This document shows positions 10,775-20,252 of a stretch of DNA of 64,000 nt, one piece after another. The stretch spans positions 26,045-90,044 of the forward strand of contig NZ_JMFG01000008.1 of the NCBI RefSeq assembly GCF_000687145.1, in the 5' to 3' direction. The notes beneath the pieces are model-generated. The model had not been told where the DNA came from, ran no database searches, and saw nothing but the letters and a program-made list of their open reading frames with translations. A program made the translations under genes and the position numbers. Origin of the DNA: Thermoanaerobaculum aquaticum. GTDB taxonomy: Bacteria; Acidobacteriota; Thermoanaerobaculia; Thermoanaerobaculales; Thermoanaerobaculaceae. Numbering within the stretch: the stretch's first letter is position 1; the number at the start of each line of letters is the position of its first letter.

Positions 10775-12847
10775 TTAGCTTGCTACCTGCAGTTTGGAAA
10801 CATCGGCAAGCTGCAGGAACAGCCGTTGTATCTTTGCCAAAAGCCCCAACCTCGCTTGCCGCAGCTCCACATCCGGGCACATCACCAAAACGTCGGTGAA
10901 AAACCGATCCAGCGGCTCTGCCAGGCCCGCCAAAAGGGCCAGCGCCTGGCCCCACGCCTTGGCAGTGGCAAGCCGGCCCAGCTCCTCCTCCATACCGGCC
11001 ACCTGGTTGGCTAAAGCCTTTTCCGCGTCTTCTAATAGCCTTTCCGGCGCCCAGGTGCCTTCCCCTTCCTTGCCCACCATGTTGCGCACCCGCTTAAACG
11101 CCGTGGCCAGCTGCACAAACTGCGGGGTTTGCCAGAGGGAAGCCAAAGCCTGGCCCAAGGCCAGCTCGTCCGCCGGCATCCCCCAGCGGGCGGAAAGCAC
11201 GGCATCTGCCACCGGGCCGGGGAGCCCTTTTGATTCCAGGAAAAACCGCTCCCTTTCCCGCAAAAAGCCCGCAAGCTCCGTAACACCGGCCCCGCCGAAG
11301 GGTGCCGCCGCCCAGGAAGCTGCCTCGGGCAGCGAAAGGCTTAAAGGAAACTCCCCGCAAATCCGCACCACGCTCAGGGCGTGCCGGCGTAAGGCAAAGG
11401 GGTCCTTGCTGCCGGTGGGGATCTCCCCTACGGAAAAAAGCGCCGCCAAGGTGTCCAGGCGGTCCGCCACGCCCAAAAGAGCGCCGGTGAGGCTTTTGGG
11501 GATGGCCCCCTCTTGCCCTGCCGGCAGGTACTGCTCGGCAATGGCCTGCCAAACTTCCGGAGCGTGACCCTGCTTTTGGGCGTAAATGCCGCCCATGACT
11601 CCCTGCAGCTCGGGGAATTCCCCCACCATGTGGCTTGCCAGGTCGGCCTTGGCCAGGCGGGCCGCGGTTTGCAGGGGGCCACGCAGCTCGGCAAAGCCCA
11701 AAGCTTCGGCCAGCTGCACCACCAGCGCTTCCACCCGTTTGGCTTTGTCGGCGTAGCTTCCCAACTTGGCGTGGAAAGCCACACGGGTGAGCTTTTCCGC
11801 CATGGCCTCCAAAGGGTTTTGCAAATCCTGGTGGAAGAAGAAGTGGGCATCGGAAAGCCGTGCCCCCGCCACCCACTCGTTGCCCTGCCGCACGTGCCCC
11901 TGGGGATCATCGGGGCGATCGCACACCGCCAAAAAGTACGGCGCCACCCTGCCGTCCTTCTCCAGCACCAAGCACTTCTGGTGATGGCGCAGGGTAGTGA
12001 CGATCACCTCTTCCGGCAGGGAAAGCCAAGCGGAATCCAGCTCCCCGCGCACCAGACCCGGGAACTCCACCAGCTCCACGTGCTCCTCTTCCAGAGCCGG
12101 GTCCGGCCGCACCTGGCAACCCACTTCCGAAGCCAGCTCCCCCGCCTTTTGCCGGAAAAGCGCCCGCCGCCGGGAGGGGTCCAGCTCCACACCGGCCTGG
12201 CGCAAGCGCTGGAGGTAGCCCTCCAGGTCTCGCACCCCGGAAAGCAGCACCTCCCCCGGGTGCGTGACCCTGTGCCCCAGGGTGGCCGCGCCGCTGGGCA
12301 CACCAAAGATGGAAAAGCCCACCACCTGGTCCAAGGAATCAAGGCCCCAAAGCGCCACCACGCGGTGCACCGGCCGCACAAAGACGTACTGCCCTTCCCC
12401 CCAGCGCATGGTCTTGGGGAAGTGCAGGCTGGAAACCACCGCCGGCACGATCTCGGCGAGAAGCTCGGGAAGGGCCCGCCCCGGAACGTGTTTTTTGGCA
12501 GCCACCACCTTGCCCTTGGGCCCCTCCACCACCTGCAGCTCGGAAGGAGCAACGCCCTGGGCCCGGGCAAAACCCTCCCCCGCCCGGGTGAGCGATCCAT
12601 CGGGGGCAAAGGCCACGGAGGCCGGCGGCCCGAAAACCTCCTCCACCCGCGCCGGTGTTTCCGCGGGCAACCCCTCCACCCAGAGGGCCAGCCGCCGGGA
12701 GGTGGAAAAGCCCAAAGGCCGGGACGCAGTAACGCCGGCTTCATCGAGCTTGGCGGCCAACCCGGCAACCAGCTGCTCCCGCGCTTCCGGCAAGGCGTTG
12801 GCGGGGATTTCCTCGCACAAAAGCTCAAACAGGAACTTCCCGCTCAC
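10775..12847 (-). CDS. glyS: Glycyl-tRNA synthetase, beta subunit
   Basis: The beta chain of the bacterial alpha2beta2 glycyl-tRNA synthetase; it recognises tRNA-Gly. The chain starts with [18 protein letters not shown], the usual N-terminus of GlyS, so I place the start at GTG 12847-12845, which overlaps the glyQ stop as GTGA. This gives 690 residues, the normal length. A longer open frame upstream overlaps glyQ and is not real. The C-terminus has the anticodon-binding (DALR-like) helices with FFTDVLVM. Confidence 0.95.
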   Translation of the reverse strand: MSGKFLFELLCEEIPANALPEAREQLVAGLAAKLDEAGVTASRPLGFSTSRRLALWVEGLPAETPARVEEVFGPPASVAFAPDGSLTRAGEGFARAQGVAPSELQVVEGPKGKVVAAKKHVPGRALPELLAEIVPAVVSSLHFPKTMRWGEGQYVFVRPVHRVVALWGLDSLDQVVGFSIFGVPSGAATLGHRVTHPGEVLLSGVRDLEGYLQRLRQAGVELDPSRRRALFRQKAGELASEVGCQVRPDPALEEEHVELVEFPGLVRGELDSAWLSLPEEVIVTTLRHHQKCLVLEKDGRVAPYFLAVCDRPDDPQGHVRQGNEWVAGARLSDAHFFFHQDLQNPLEAMAEKLTRVAFHAKLGSYADKAKRVEALVVQLAEALGFAELRGPLQTAARLAKADLASHMVGEFPELQGVMGGIYAQKQGHAPEVWQAIAEQYLPAGQEGAIPKSLTGALLGVADRLDTLAALFSVGEIPTGSKDPFALRRHALSVVRICGEFPLSLSLPEAASWAAAPFGGAGVTELAGFLRERERFFLESKGLPGPVADAVLSARWGMPADELALGQALASLWQTPQFVQLATAFKRVRNMVGKEGEGTWAPERLLEDAEKALANQVAGMEEELGRLATAKAWGQALALLAGLAEPLDRFFTDVLVMCPDVELRQARLGLLAKIQRLFLQLADVSKLQVAS

Positions 12848-13779
12848 GCTGCACCCCCGGAAAGCAAGGGAAAGCCTGCCCTTTTTCGCTGCTCTACGTA
12901 CGCTTTTGCGGTGGCTACCGCCAGCTTGCGCACCCGGGCAATCATCGCCACGCGCTCGGTGGTGGAAACCGCACCCCGGGCGTCCAGGAGGTTGAAGAGG
13001 TGCGACATCTTGAGGGCTGCTTCCAAAGCCGGGATAACCAAGGGGTCGTCGCCCTCCAGGCAGCGAAAGCCCTCCCGCTCCCAGTCCTCGAAGTGGCGCC
13101 GGAGCATGCTCACGTCCGCCTGCTGGAAGGCGTAGCGGGAAAGCTCCACCTCGTCCCGGTGGCGAACCGCGCCGTAAGGCACCCCGGAAACCCACTCCAC
13201 CTCGTAAATGGAGGTTTTCCGCTGCAAGAACATGGCAATGCGTTCCAAACCGTAGGTGATTTCCGCAGAAATGGGCTTGAGGTCCAAACCTCCGGCCTGC
13301 TGGAAATAGGTGAACTGCGTTATTTCCATGCCGTCCAGAAGCACCTGCCAGCCCACGCCCCAGGCCCCCAGGGTGGGAGACTCCCAGTTGTCCTCTTCAA
13401 ACCGCACGTCGTGCACCGCCGGGTCAATCCCCAGCACCTGGAGGGAGCGCAGGTAAAGCTCCTGAACGTCGGCGGGGGAAGGCTTCAGGATCACCTGCAG
13501 CTGCAGGTGCTTGCCCAAGCGGAAGGGGTTTTCGCCAAAGCGCGCGTCGGCCGGCCGCCGTGAGGGCTGCACGTAGGCCACCCGGTAGGGCTCAGGACCC
13601 AAAACCCGCAGGAAGGTTTCCGGATGCATGGTGCCGGCACCCACCTCCATGTCGTAGGGCTGCTGCACCAGGCACCCCTGCTCCCCCCAAAAGCGCAGCA
13701 GGTTCAAAATGACCGCTTGCAGTTCCAAAGCCACCTCGCCCGTCCCGCGTGCGCGGGCACCGAAGGCGGAGTTTAGCAC
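12844..13779 (-). CDS. glyQ: Glycyl-tRNA synthetase, alpha subunit
   Basis: The alpha chain carries the catalytic class II core. [25 protein letters not shown] and [17 protein letters not shown], the hallmark of GlyQ, are intact. I report GTG 13779 (311 residues). A second GTG at 13734 would give 296 residues, also normal; neither has a good Shine-Dalgarno. It is translationally coupled to glyS by a four-base overlap. The gene lies downstream of tRNA-Pro on the same strand. Confidence 0.93.
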   Translation of the reverse strand: MLNSAFGARARGTGEVALELQAVILNLLRFWGEQGCLVQQPYDMEVGAGTMHPETFLRVLGPEPYRVAYVQPSRRPADARFGENPFRLGKHLQLQVILKPSPADVQELYLRSLQVLGIDPAVHDVRFEEDNWESPTLGAWGVGWQVLLDGMEITQFTYFQQAGGLDLKPISAEITYGLERIAMFLQRKTSIYEVEWVSGVPYGAVRHRDEVELSRYAFQQADVSMLRRHFEDWEREGFRCLEGDDPLVIPALEAALKMSHLFNLLDARGAVSTTERVAMIARVRKLAVATAKAYVEQRKRAGFPLLSGGAA

Positions 13780-13911
13780 GCTGGACTCGTCATTGGCTCG
13801 CTACTGGCGGGGCGCCTTCAGCCTCAAGGTGGGACCCTTCACCGGCAGAAAAAAAAGCCGAGTGGTTAGCAGCCCATCACGAGAGGAAAAGCCCAAGACC
13901 TGCGGGAAAGA

Positions 13912-13988
<77 letters not shown>

Positions 13989-13990
13989 AC

Positions 13991-14371
13991 CTACGATGAC
14001 AGCTCCTCGACGATTTCCGCCAGCTCTCGCTTTACGTTCGCAAGCGCCTGGCGGAGCTTTTGTACTTGGTCGGAGGTGGTTTTGTCAAGTTTCGCCGGGG
14101 GTGCCGTCGCCGCCTGTCGTTCCTCAGCCAGCCTCTTTTTTGCGCCCGCAACGGTAAATTGCTCCTCGTAGAGGAGTTGCTTGATCCGCAGCACGAGCTC
14201 CACGTCTTCCCGGCGGTAAACCCTCTGCCCGCCCGGCTGCTTGGCCGGCGCCAGCTCCGGAAACTCCTGCTCCCAGTAGCGCAGCACGAACGGCTTCACC
14301 CCCGTGATCTCGCACACCTCGTTGATCTTGAACTCCTCCTTGTCGGGGATGGTGACCGGATCAGGGCTCAT
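13991..14371 (-). CDS. MerR-family transcriptional regulator
   Basis: A 126-residue protein with an N-terminal winged helix-turn-helix of the MerR type (about 14-75): [20 protein letters not shown], then [19 protein letters not shown] basic helical tail (about 80-126) should form the dimerising coiled coil. No metal- or drug-binding domain follows, so the effector is unknown. The start overlaps the end of the MglA-like gene by 11 bases, so the two are probably co-transcribed. Confidence 0.88.
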   Translation of the reverse strand: MSPDPVTIPDKEEFKINEVCEITGVKPFVLRYWEQEFPELAPAKQPGGQRVYRREDVELVLRIKQLLYEEQFTVAGAKKRLAEERQAATAPPAKLDKTTSDQVQKLRQALANVKRELAEIVEELSS

Positions 14372-15962
14372 GGTTTTCCTCCTCCGGCACTAACGTGAGG
14401 CGGAGCTGCAGCGTCACCCGCCGGCCCCCCACCCAGGTGGCCGGCACCGGCACCTCCACCTCCAGCTCCCGCAGCTCGCCGTGCCTGGCCACCGCCCGGG
14501 GGATCACCCGCTCGATGGCGGCGGTTTCCGGCATGACCTCCACCGGTGGCCGCGGGACAAGGGCAAACACGTCGTCGCTGGCGCTGGCCGCCGGAAGCTC
14601 CTCCACCACGAACGGGTCGCCGGCAAGATCGGCAATGGGAGCAAGCGGTTCCTGCGGTTCGGCTGCAAAAACGCTGCTTTCTGGCGCAAAACCCGCTTCG
14701 CCCCTTTCCGCTGCCTCCAGCACCGGCGCTTCCTCGAAAGCCGGCGGTGCTAGCGGCTCGCTCTCTGGCAACTCCGGGGCAAAAGGCTCTTCGTTCGGGC
14801 TTGTGGAAGCCTCCGCACTGGGGAGCTGGACTGCGGGCTCACCCGGAAGGGCCACCTCTTCCTGGGGCTCCGCCCCAAAGGGCGGTGCATCCAGCGCCAG
14901 ACCGGCCTCCGCGGGGGGCAGCTCTGCGGGCTCTTCCCAGGGTGCTGCTGGAGGGGATTCAGCCAGGGGAGGAAGCTCGATTTCCATTGGCGGTTCTTCC
15001 CCCACGCCCGGCAGCGGGCCCAGCGACAGCGGTTCGCCGGCTTCCGGAAGAACAAACTCCGGTTCCGGTGGCAAGGTTTTCGGGGTTGGAGGTTCGGCGG
15101 CAAACACCTCGACAGCGGAATCGGGGTTGGCCACCGTGGGCCCTTGGGCAGCCACAGGGGAGGGTGGCGGCATTTCCAGCACCACCGCTTCCGGTTCGGC
15201 GGTGGGCACGAAGGGCAAAGTGGGAGGGGTGATTTCCGGTGGCGGCAAGGGCTCCGGTAGTACGGGCTCCTGGCGCGGCAGGGGCTGGGGGGCCACGGCC
15301 ACCGGCCGGGTCACCAGCTCTTCGGTCTTCGGAGGCGGCACCGCCTGCAGACCCGGCTGACCCTCCACCCCCAGGTTGAAGCGATCCCGCAGCGACCGCA
15401 CCACCAGCTTGACAATGGCCTGGAGGGTTTCCTCCACCCCGATGCCCTGGATGGCAATGGCTTCAAAAAAAGGAGCGTTGAACTCGTTAAGGGCCTGGTC
15501 AAGCTCTTCCACAGAAACGATGTCTTCCAGGTCCCGCTTGTTGTACTGCAAAACGTGCGGCAGGCGATCCAGGAAGAGCCCCTGCAGCGCCAGGTTTTTC
15601 TTCAAGTTGGCCCAGGAATCGCGGTTGGCCTGCATGGCTTCCCGCTGGGAGTCAGCCACGAACACCACGCCGTCCACGCCTCTCAGCACCTGCTGGCGGG
15701 TGTAGTCAAACCGCACCTGGCCGGGCACGGTGTAAAGCTGGATGCGGAGGTCCATGCCGCGCAGCTTGCGAAAGGTCAGCGGCAGGTAATCGAAGAAAAT
15801 CGTGCGGTCGTTCCCCGCCGGCAACTCGATGAGGTTGCCCCGCACCTCTTCGGGATACCCCGAATGGAGCATCCTGAGGTTGGTGGTTTTTCCGCCCAGG
15901 GGGGGGCCGTAGTACACGATCTTGGCCACGATTTCCCGGGCGGTGGGTCGAAATTGCACCAT
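14361..15962 (-). CDS. MglA-like small GTPase with a long Pro/Glu-rich C-terminal tail
   Basis: Residues 1-195 form a GTPase of the MglA/Arf-like class. The P-loop is [13 protein letters not shown]3 is YTVPGQVRF (the TPGQ-type signature of MglA in place of DxxG), and G4 is YNKRDL. MglA controls cell polarity and gliding in myxobacteria. MglA itself is about 195 residues; this protein adds about 340 residues of Pro/Glu/Ala-rich low-complexity sequence and ends in a compact segment with [14 protein letters not shown]. The tail is probably disordered and may bind partners. It lies nine bases downstream of der and overlaps merR. No MglB gene is visible. Confidence 0.85.
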   Translation of the reverse strand: MVQFRPTAREIVAKIVYYGPPLGGKTTNLRMLHSGYPEEVRGNLIELPAGNDRTIFFDYLPLTFRKLRGMDLRIQLYTVPGQVRFDYTRQQVLRGVDGVVFVADSQREAMQANRDSWANLKKNLALQGLFLDRLPHVLQYNKRDLEDIVSVEELDQALNEFNAPFFEAIAIQGIGVEETLQAIVKLVVRSLRDRFNLGVEGQPGLQAVPPPKTEELVTRPVAVAPQPLPRQEPVLPEPLPPPEITPPTLPFVPTAEPEAVVLEMPPPSPVAAQGPTVANPDSAVEVFAAEPPTPKTLPPEPEFVLPEAGEPLSLGPLPGVGEEPPMEIELPPLAESPPAAPWEEPAELPPAEAGLALDAPPFGAEPQEEVALPGEPAVQLPSAEASTSPNEEPFAPELPESEPLAPPAFEEAPVLEAAERGEAGFAPESSVFAAEPQEPLAPIADLAGDPFVVEELPAASASDDVFALVPRPPVEVMPETAAIERVIPRAVARHGELRELEVEVPVPATWVGGRRVTLQLRLTLVPEEENHEP

Positions 15963-15971
15963 GGGCCGCTC

Positions 15972-17273
15972 CTACGGCTTCCCCACAATCATAAACCGAA
16001 CCGGCACCCCGGCCAAGGGGAACGCCTGGCGCAGGGCGTTTTCCAAAAAACGCAGGTAGGAAAAGTGCAGCTCCCCTTTGAGGTTGGTAAAAAGCTTAAA
16101 GCGCGGTGGGGCGGTTCCCACCTGGGTGGCGTAGTACAGCTTGGCCGGGCCCTTTCCCCCCGGGGGCGGGTGGCTTTCCCAGGCGGCCCGTAGCACCCGG
16201 TTGAGCTCACCGGTGCCGATGCGGCGCTGGAAGTTTTCCCCCACCTTTAAAGCTTGCGGCAGGAGCTTGCCCACACCCGCACCGGTGAGGGCGGAGACAA
16301 AGAGGCAAGGGGTGTCCTTGAGGAACTTGAGCTTGAACTCCACGTCCTCCAAAAGGTGCTTTTTGCCTTCTCGGGTGAGGGTGTCGGCTTTGTTCACCAC
16401 CACCACCACGCCCTTGCCCGCCTCCTGGATCAAGCCCGCCACGTGCGCGTCCTGGGCGGTGACCCCTTCGCTGCCGTCCACCACCAAGAGGCAAACCTGC
16501 GCCCGCTCGATGGCCTTGCGGGCCATCACCACCGAAAGCACCTCCACCCCTCGCTCGGTGCGCCCTTTGCGGCGAATGCCGGCGGTATCCACCAGCAACA
16601 AACGCTTGCCCTGAAAGGTCACGGGGGTATCCACCGCATCGCGGGTGGTGCCGGGGATTTCCGAAACCAACACCCGCTCTTCGCCCAAAATTCGGTTTAA
16701 GAGCGAGGACTTGCCCACGTTGGGGCGCCCCACGATGGCCACCGCCAATTCAGGCGGTGACACCTCCACCGGCTCCGGAGGGGGGAGCAGGGCTTCCAGT
16801 TGCTCCCAAAGCTCTTCCACGCCGCTTCCATGCTCCGCGGAAACGGCCACCGCAGGAAAACCCAGCGAGAGAAAGTCGCTCACCGCAAAGCGGGCGTCGC
16901 GGCGATCCGCCTTGTTCACCACCACCAGCGTGGGTTTTCCCGAGCGCCGCAGCACCTCGGCCAGCTCCTGGTCGGCAGGCACCAGCCCCTCCACCCCATC
17001 CACCACCAGCAGGATCACCTGGGCTTGCTCCACCGCCAAAAGGGCTTGCTCCCGCACCATGGCGGGAATGGTGGCTTGCGATTCCGGATCGAACCCGCCG
17101 GTATCCACCAGCCACAGCCAGCCCCCGCTGGGCCGCCGGGCCTCGGCCACCACCCGATCCCTGGTCACCCCGGGCAAATCGTGGGTTAGCGCCTTACGCC
17201 GTCCCGTGAGGCGGTTGAACAGCGTGGACTTGCCCACGTTGGGCCGGCCCACCAGTGCCACCGTGGGGATCAT
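15972..17273 (-). CDS. der: Ribosome-assembly GTPase Der (EngA)
   Basis: Two tandem Era-type G domains followed by a KH-like domain. Both P-loops read GRPNVGKS (residues about 8-15 and in the second half), with DTGG/DTAG G3 and NKAD G4 motifs in each. Der is needed for 50S subunit maturation. I place the start at ATG 17273, giving 433 residues (normal); it overlaps the preceding stop as ATGA. A longer frame upstream would overlap the lipoprotein gene and is rejected. Confidence 0.96.
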   Translation of the reverse strand: MIPTVALVGRPNVGKSTLFNRLTGRRKALTHDLPGVTRDRVVAEARRPSGGWLWLVDTGGFDPESQATIPAMVREQALLAVEQAQVILLVVDGVEGLVPADQELAEVLRRSGKPTLVVVNKADRRDARFAVSDFLSLGFPAVAVSAEHGSGVEELWEQLEALLPPPEPVEVSPPELAVAIVGRPNVGKSSLLNRILGEERVLVSEIPGTTRDAVDTPVTFQGKRLLLVDTAGIRRKGRTERGVEVLSVVMARKAIERAQVCLLVVDGSEGVTAQDAHVAGLIQEAGKGVVVVVNKADTLTREGKKHLLEDVEFKLKFLKDTPCLFVSALTGAGVGKLLPQALKVGENFQRRIGTGELNRVLRAAWESHPPPGGKGPAKLYYATQVGTAPPRFKLFTNLKGELHFSYLRFLENALRQAFPLAGVPVRFMIVGKP

Positions 17274-17779
17274 GGCTTCTGCGCTTTCGGCGTGCGCACC
17301 AAAAAGCGCGGGCCGGTGGCGGTTTCCTCCACCTCCCGGTAGAGCACCACCCAGCGTTTTTCCACGAGCTTCATTTGGATGACGCTGTGCAACACCGAGT
17401 GGGGGTCGTGCCCTTTCAGTTGGCCGGAGGCCACATCCAGCCGCCGCGTGTCCCAGGTCTCGGTGCAAAAGACGTAAGCGTTGGCGTGGCGAAGCACCTT
17501 GAGGTCGGTGATCTCGAGGTTGACAAGCACCGGCTCCAGGCGATCGCCGTTGGCCCGCAGGGTCATGATGGCATCGTAGGTTTCGTTCACATAGCGAGGC
17601 GCTGCCAGCGGCTCAAGGTACTTGACGTCCATCTCGCTGTAGGACCTGGCCAACGACAGGAGAAACGCGCGGGTCAGCGAGGTGATGGCCTCCCGCTCCT
17701 CCGGCGTGGGCTTATCGGTCTCGCAGGCGGCCAGAGTCAAGCTCAAAGCCAGCGGCAAAAGCCAGGCTCTCCCCCTCAT
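17270..17779 (-). CDS. Putative lipoprotein
   Basis: The 169-residue product starts MRGRAWLLPLALSLTLAAC, a lipoprotein signal with the LAAC lipobox, so it should be lipid-anchored in the envelope. The rest is a small alpha/beta domain without a motif I know; its DPHSVLHSVIQMKLVEKRW segment resembles small NTF2-like folds but this is a guess. Start and stop both overlap the neighbours by ATGA, tying it to the GATase upstream and der downstream. Confidence 0.7.
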   Translation of the reverse strand: MRGRAWLLPLALSLTLAACETDKPTPEEREAITSLTRAFLLSLARSYSEMDVKYLEPLAAPRYVNETYDAIMTLRANGDRLEPVLVNLEITDLKVLRHANAYVFCTETWDTRRLDVASGQLKGHDPHSVLHSVIQMKLVEKRWVVLYREVEETATGPRFLVRTPKAQKP

Positions 17780-18462
17780 GAGCCCTCCCGCTCCCGGCAC
17801 GCGTTGCGAAAGCGGCGGAAAAGCTCCAGGTGCGGTTCAAAGAGCAGGTTTTCCGGGTGCCACTGCACCCCGAGAACGAAGCTGCCATCTGCGGCCTCCA
17901 CCGCCTCGATGACCCCATCGGGAGCGTAGGCCGCCACCGTCAAGCCCTCGCCCACCGAGTCCAAAGCCTGGTGATGCCGGGAGTTCACCCCAAACTCCTG
18001 GGGGAACCCCGCCAAAAGCCGTGAACGTGGAGAAACCCGCACCACGTGGGCAATGAAGTCCTTGGGATTGGAAACCCGATGCCCCTCCTTGCCCACCTCG
18101 GGCAGGTGCTGGATGAGGGTGCCGCCGTAAAACACGTTGAGCGCCTGGCAGCCGAAACAGACCGCCAAAACCGGCAGGTTTTCCGCCCGCGCCCGGGAAA
18201 GCAGGAAAAAATCCAGCTCCTCCCGCTCCGGCTGGGGTTCGGTGGTGGGGTGAGGGGCTTGTCCGTAGCGAGCTGGGCTTACATCCGGGCCGCCGGTGGT
18301 GAGCACCCCGTGAAACTCCGGGGTGGCACGCAAAACCGCCCGGTAGTTGGCCGGCGTCACCGGCACCAGCTCTTCCTTAAGGCCCCCCGCGGCCTGCCAC
18401 GCCGAGCCAAAGCGCTCCACCTCGAAGGGGCGATCGGTACTGTGAACCAAAAGCACACGCAT
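17776..18462 (-). CDS. Class I glutamine amidotransferase-like hydrolase (peptidase C26)
   Basis: A 228-residue protein with the class I GATase fold. The oxyanion segment TTGGPDVSPARYG (55-67) is typical of the PuuD/gamma-glutamyl hydrolase branch. The nucleophile is Cys102 in LAVCFGCQ, and the His-Glu pair is in GVQWHPENL. It should hydrolyse gamma-glutamyl amides. Nearby genes give no pathway. A TAGAAT box lies six bases before the ATG, suggesting a leaderless operon start for GATase-lipoprotein-der-MglA-like-merR. Confidence 0.82.
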   Translation of the reverse strand: MRVLLVHSTDRPFEVERFGSAWQAAGGLKEELVPVTPANYRAVLRATPEFHGVLTTGGPDVSPARYGQAPHPTTEPQPEREELDFFLLSRARAENLPVLAVCFGCQALNVFYGGTLIQHLPEVGKEGHRVSNPKDFIAHVVRVSPRSRLLAGFPQEFGVNSRHHQALDSVGEGLTVAAYAPDGVIEAVEAADGSFVLGVQWHPENLLFEPHLELFRRFRNACREREGS

Positions 18463-18468
18463 GCCGTC

Positions 18469-18474
18469 ATTCTA
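18469..18474 (-). promoter_or_regulatory. Putative -10 box of the GATase operon
   Basis: On the minus strand TAGAAT is followed by six bases and then the ATG at 18462. No Shine-Dalgarno is present. This box and the TACAAT of the GT2 gene face away from each other, 41 bases apart. Confidence 0.5.
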
Positions 18475-18515
18475 CGCCACCCCGAAGCTTTTCCCGGCAA
18501 AAAACGCCCGTAAGC

Positions 18516-18521
18516 TACAAT
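18516..18521 (+). promoter_or_regulatory. Putative -10 box of the GT2-LABN operon
   Basis: TACAAT is followed by six bases and the GTG start at 18528. The arrangement equals that of tolQ. No Shine-Dalgarno precedes the GTG. Confidence 0.5.
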
Positions 18522-18527
18522 CCCGCC

Positions 18528-19238
18528 GTGAGCGAGCTGGCCTATTCGGTGGTGGTTCCGGTGCACAACGAGCGCGAAAACGTAAAGCCGCTGGTGGAAG
18601 CGGTGTTGCCGGTGATGGAAAGCCTGGGAAAGCCGTTTGAGCTTCTTCTGGTGGACGACGGCTCCACCGATGGCTCTTCCGAGCTTTTGGACCAACTAGC
18701 TGCGGAGGAACCCCGCCTGCTGGTCTTGCACTTTGAGAAAAACTGCGGGCAATCGGCGGCGCTGGCCGCCGGTTTTGCCCACGCCCGGGGGGAGGTCATC
18801 ATCACCCTGGACGCGGATCTGCAAAACGATCCCCAGGACATCCCGGCCCTGCTGCCGCTCCTTTCCCAGTACGACGCCGTGGTAGGCATCCGTCAGGTGC
18901 GGCACGATTCTGCCTGGAAGCGCTTTTCCTCACGCTTTGCCAACGCTGTCCGCAACTGGCTTACCCGCGAAAACATCAAAGACACCGGCTGCCCCTTAAA
19001 GGTTTTTCGCGCCGAAGCCATCAAGAAGGTGCGCATGTGGAACGGCGCCCACCGCTTTTTGCCCACGCTTTTGAAGCTTGAGGGGTTCACGGTAACGCAG
19101 GTCCCGGTCCGCCACCGTCCCCGTCACGCGGGCAGGTCGCACTACGGGACTTGGGACCGCGCCTTCCGCGGCCTGCGGGACGCTCTCGGGGTTCGCTGGC
19201 TGCAGGATCGGGCTATTTCCTGGAGGATCAAAGGATGA
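18528..19238 (+). CDS. Family 2 glycosyltransferase, dolichol-phosphate mannosyltransferase type
   Basis: The 236-residue product has the GT-A fold: VVVPVHNERENV at the start, VDDGSTDGS, and the metal-binding LDADLQNDP. It has no C-terminal membrane domain, so it resembles soluble DPM1/ArnC-core enzymes that transfer a sugar to polyprenyl phosphate. The acceptor is not shown by sequence. The next gene encodes a LABN-domain membrane protein coupled by ATGA; the pair probably acts together in envelope lipid glycosylation. Confidence 0.88.
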   Translation: MSELAYSVVVPVHNERENVKPLVEAVLPVMESLGKPFELLLVDDGSTDGSSELLDQLAAEEPRLLVLHFEKNCGQSAALAAGFAHARGEVIITLDADLQNDPQDIPALLPLLSQYDAVVGIRQVRHDSAWKRFSSRFANAVRNWLTRENIKDTGCPLKVFRAEAIKKVRMWNGAHRFLPTLLKLEGFTVTQVPVRHRPRHAGRSHYGTWDRAFRGLRDALGVRWLQDRAISWRIKG

Positions 19239-19519
19239 ACGTGCCGCCCTTTTGGCTCATGGCCTTTGGCTTTCTGGGCCAGGCCCTGTTTTCCGCCCGC
19301 TTCATCGTCCAGTGGCTGGTTTCCGAAGCCAAAGGCAAGAGCGTCATCCCCATGGCCTTTTGGTACTTTTCCGTGGCCGGCGGGGCGGTGCTTTTGATTT
19401 ACGCCGTCCTTCGCCACGACCCGGTTTTCACCGTGGGCCAGGCCGCCGGCCTGGTGGTTTACATCCGCAATTTGGTGCTCATCCACCGGGAAAGGAAACA
19501 GCAGGCCCAGCCTGCGTAA
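19235..19519 (+). CDS. LpxB N-terminal-like (LABN) membrane protein
   Basis: A 94-residue membrane protein with three hydrophobic segments and the LABN signature: GFLGQALFSARFIVQWLVSE, then PMAFWYFSVAGG. In larger proteins this domain precedes lipid-A-disaccharide synthase; as a free unit it often accompanies a polyprenyl-phosphate sugar transferase, as here. A membrane scaffold or flippase-like role is an inference. The start ATG overlaps the GT2 stop. Confidence 0.82.
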   Translation: MNVPPFWLMAFGFLGQALFSARFIVQWLVSEAKGKSVIPMAFWYFSVAGGAVLLIYAVLRHDPVFTVGQAAGLVVYIRNLVLIHRERKQQAQPA

Positions 19520-19541
19520 AGAAAACCGGCAGAGCTTTCCG

Positions 19542-20243
19542 TTACAAGCCTAAAAACAGCACCGCCAGGCCGGAAAGGGCAATCACCGAGCCGGCCAGGG
19601 CGTGGGACCAGCGCTCCAGGCCGGCCAGGGGCAGGCGCTCCACACCGGCCCGGAGCAGCAGCACCGCAGTCACCATGGTCACCAGCGTCACCAGCGAAAA
19701 CACGGCGCCGGCGGCAGCGGCCACGTCCCACCGGCCGCGGCTGGCCGGCACCATGAAAAGCGGGATGAGCGGCTCACAGGGGCCAAAGGCAAAGATCAAG
19801 AAGAGCGACCAGAAGGTCAAAGGCGAACTATGGCCGTTTTGGTGCTGGTGGGGATCGGTCCCCCGGGGGTGGATGTGCACGTGGTGGTCGTGGGCATGCA
19901 AGGCCAGGCGATGGTGATGCACCAGAGCCCTCCTCGTGCCCCAAACCGCGTAGGCCAGGCCAAAGGCCACCAGACCCCAGGCTGCCACGCTGCCGCGCAC
20001 TTCCTCCAGAGCCGTCACATGGGCCAGCCCCGCGCCCAGCGCGAGCCCCAGAAGCCCCAGAAGCAGCGAGGAAAACACATGCCCCACGCCGCAAAAAAGC
20101 GTCACCCAAAAGGTCTTCACCCCGCTCCAGCGCTGGGCCCGGGCCAGCATGACAAAGGGAACGGTGTGGTCGGGCCCCGCCAGCACATGGACGAAGGCCA
20201 CCCCGGCGGAAGCCAAAAGCAAGTTCAACGTGAGCCCTTCCAC
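19542..20243 (-). CDS. Nickel/cobalt-type membrane transporter with His-rich loop
   Basis: A 233-residue membrane protein with about six helices. The first helix region carries HVLAGPDH, a metal-binding motif of HoxN/RcnA/UreH-type transporters. A central loop at about 110-132 is crowded with His. GPCEPLIPL lies in a later helix. It is the last gene of the hydrogenase-hyp cluster, with its Shine-Dalgarno overlapping the hypE stop, so delivery of Ni2+ for the [NiFe] centre is the likely job. The start is GTG at 20243. Confidence 0.8.
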   Translation of the reverse strand: MEGLTLNLLLASAGVAFVHVLAGPDHTVPFVMLARAQRWSGVKTFWVTLFCGVGHVFSSLLLGLLGLALGAGLAHVTALEEVRGSVAAWGLVAFGLAYAVWGTRRALVHHHRLALHAHDHHVHIHPRGTDPHQHQNGHSSPLTFWSLFLIFAFGPCEPLIPLFMVPASRGRWDVAAAAGAVFSLVTLVTMVTAVLLLRAGVERLPLAGLERWSHALAGSVIALSGLAVLFLGL

Positions 20244-20252
20244 GGTTTCCTC

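Noticed and set aside
12848-13195. N-terminal extension of glyS
   Set aside because: It overlaps glyQ fully and has no match to GlyS; GTG 12847 fits the family N-terminus.
13845-13911. Terminator after tRNA-Pro
   Set aside because: There is a run of T's on the minus strand near 13848-13856, but I could not fold a convincing stem before it.
14395-15360. Plus-strand Ser/Gly-rich open frame over the MglA-like tail
   Set aside because: It is antisense to the Pro/Glu-rich tail and its composition follows from that.
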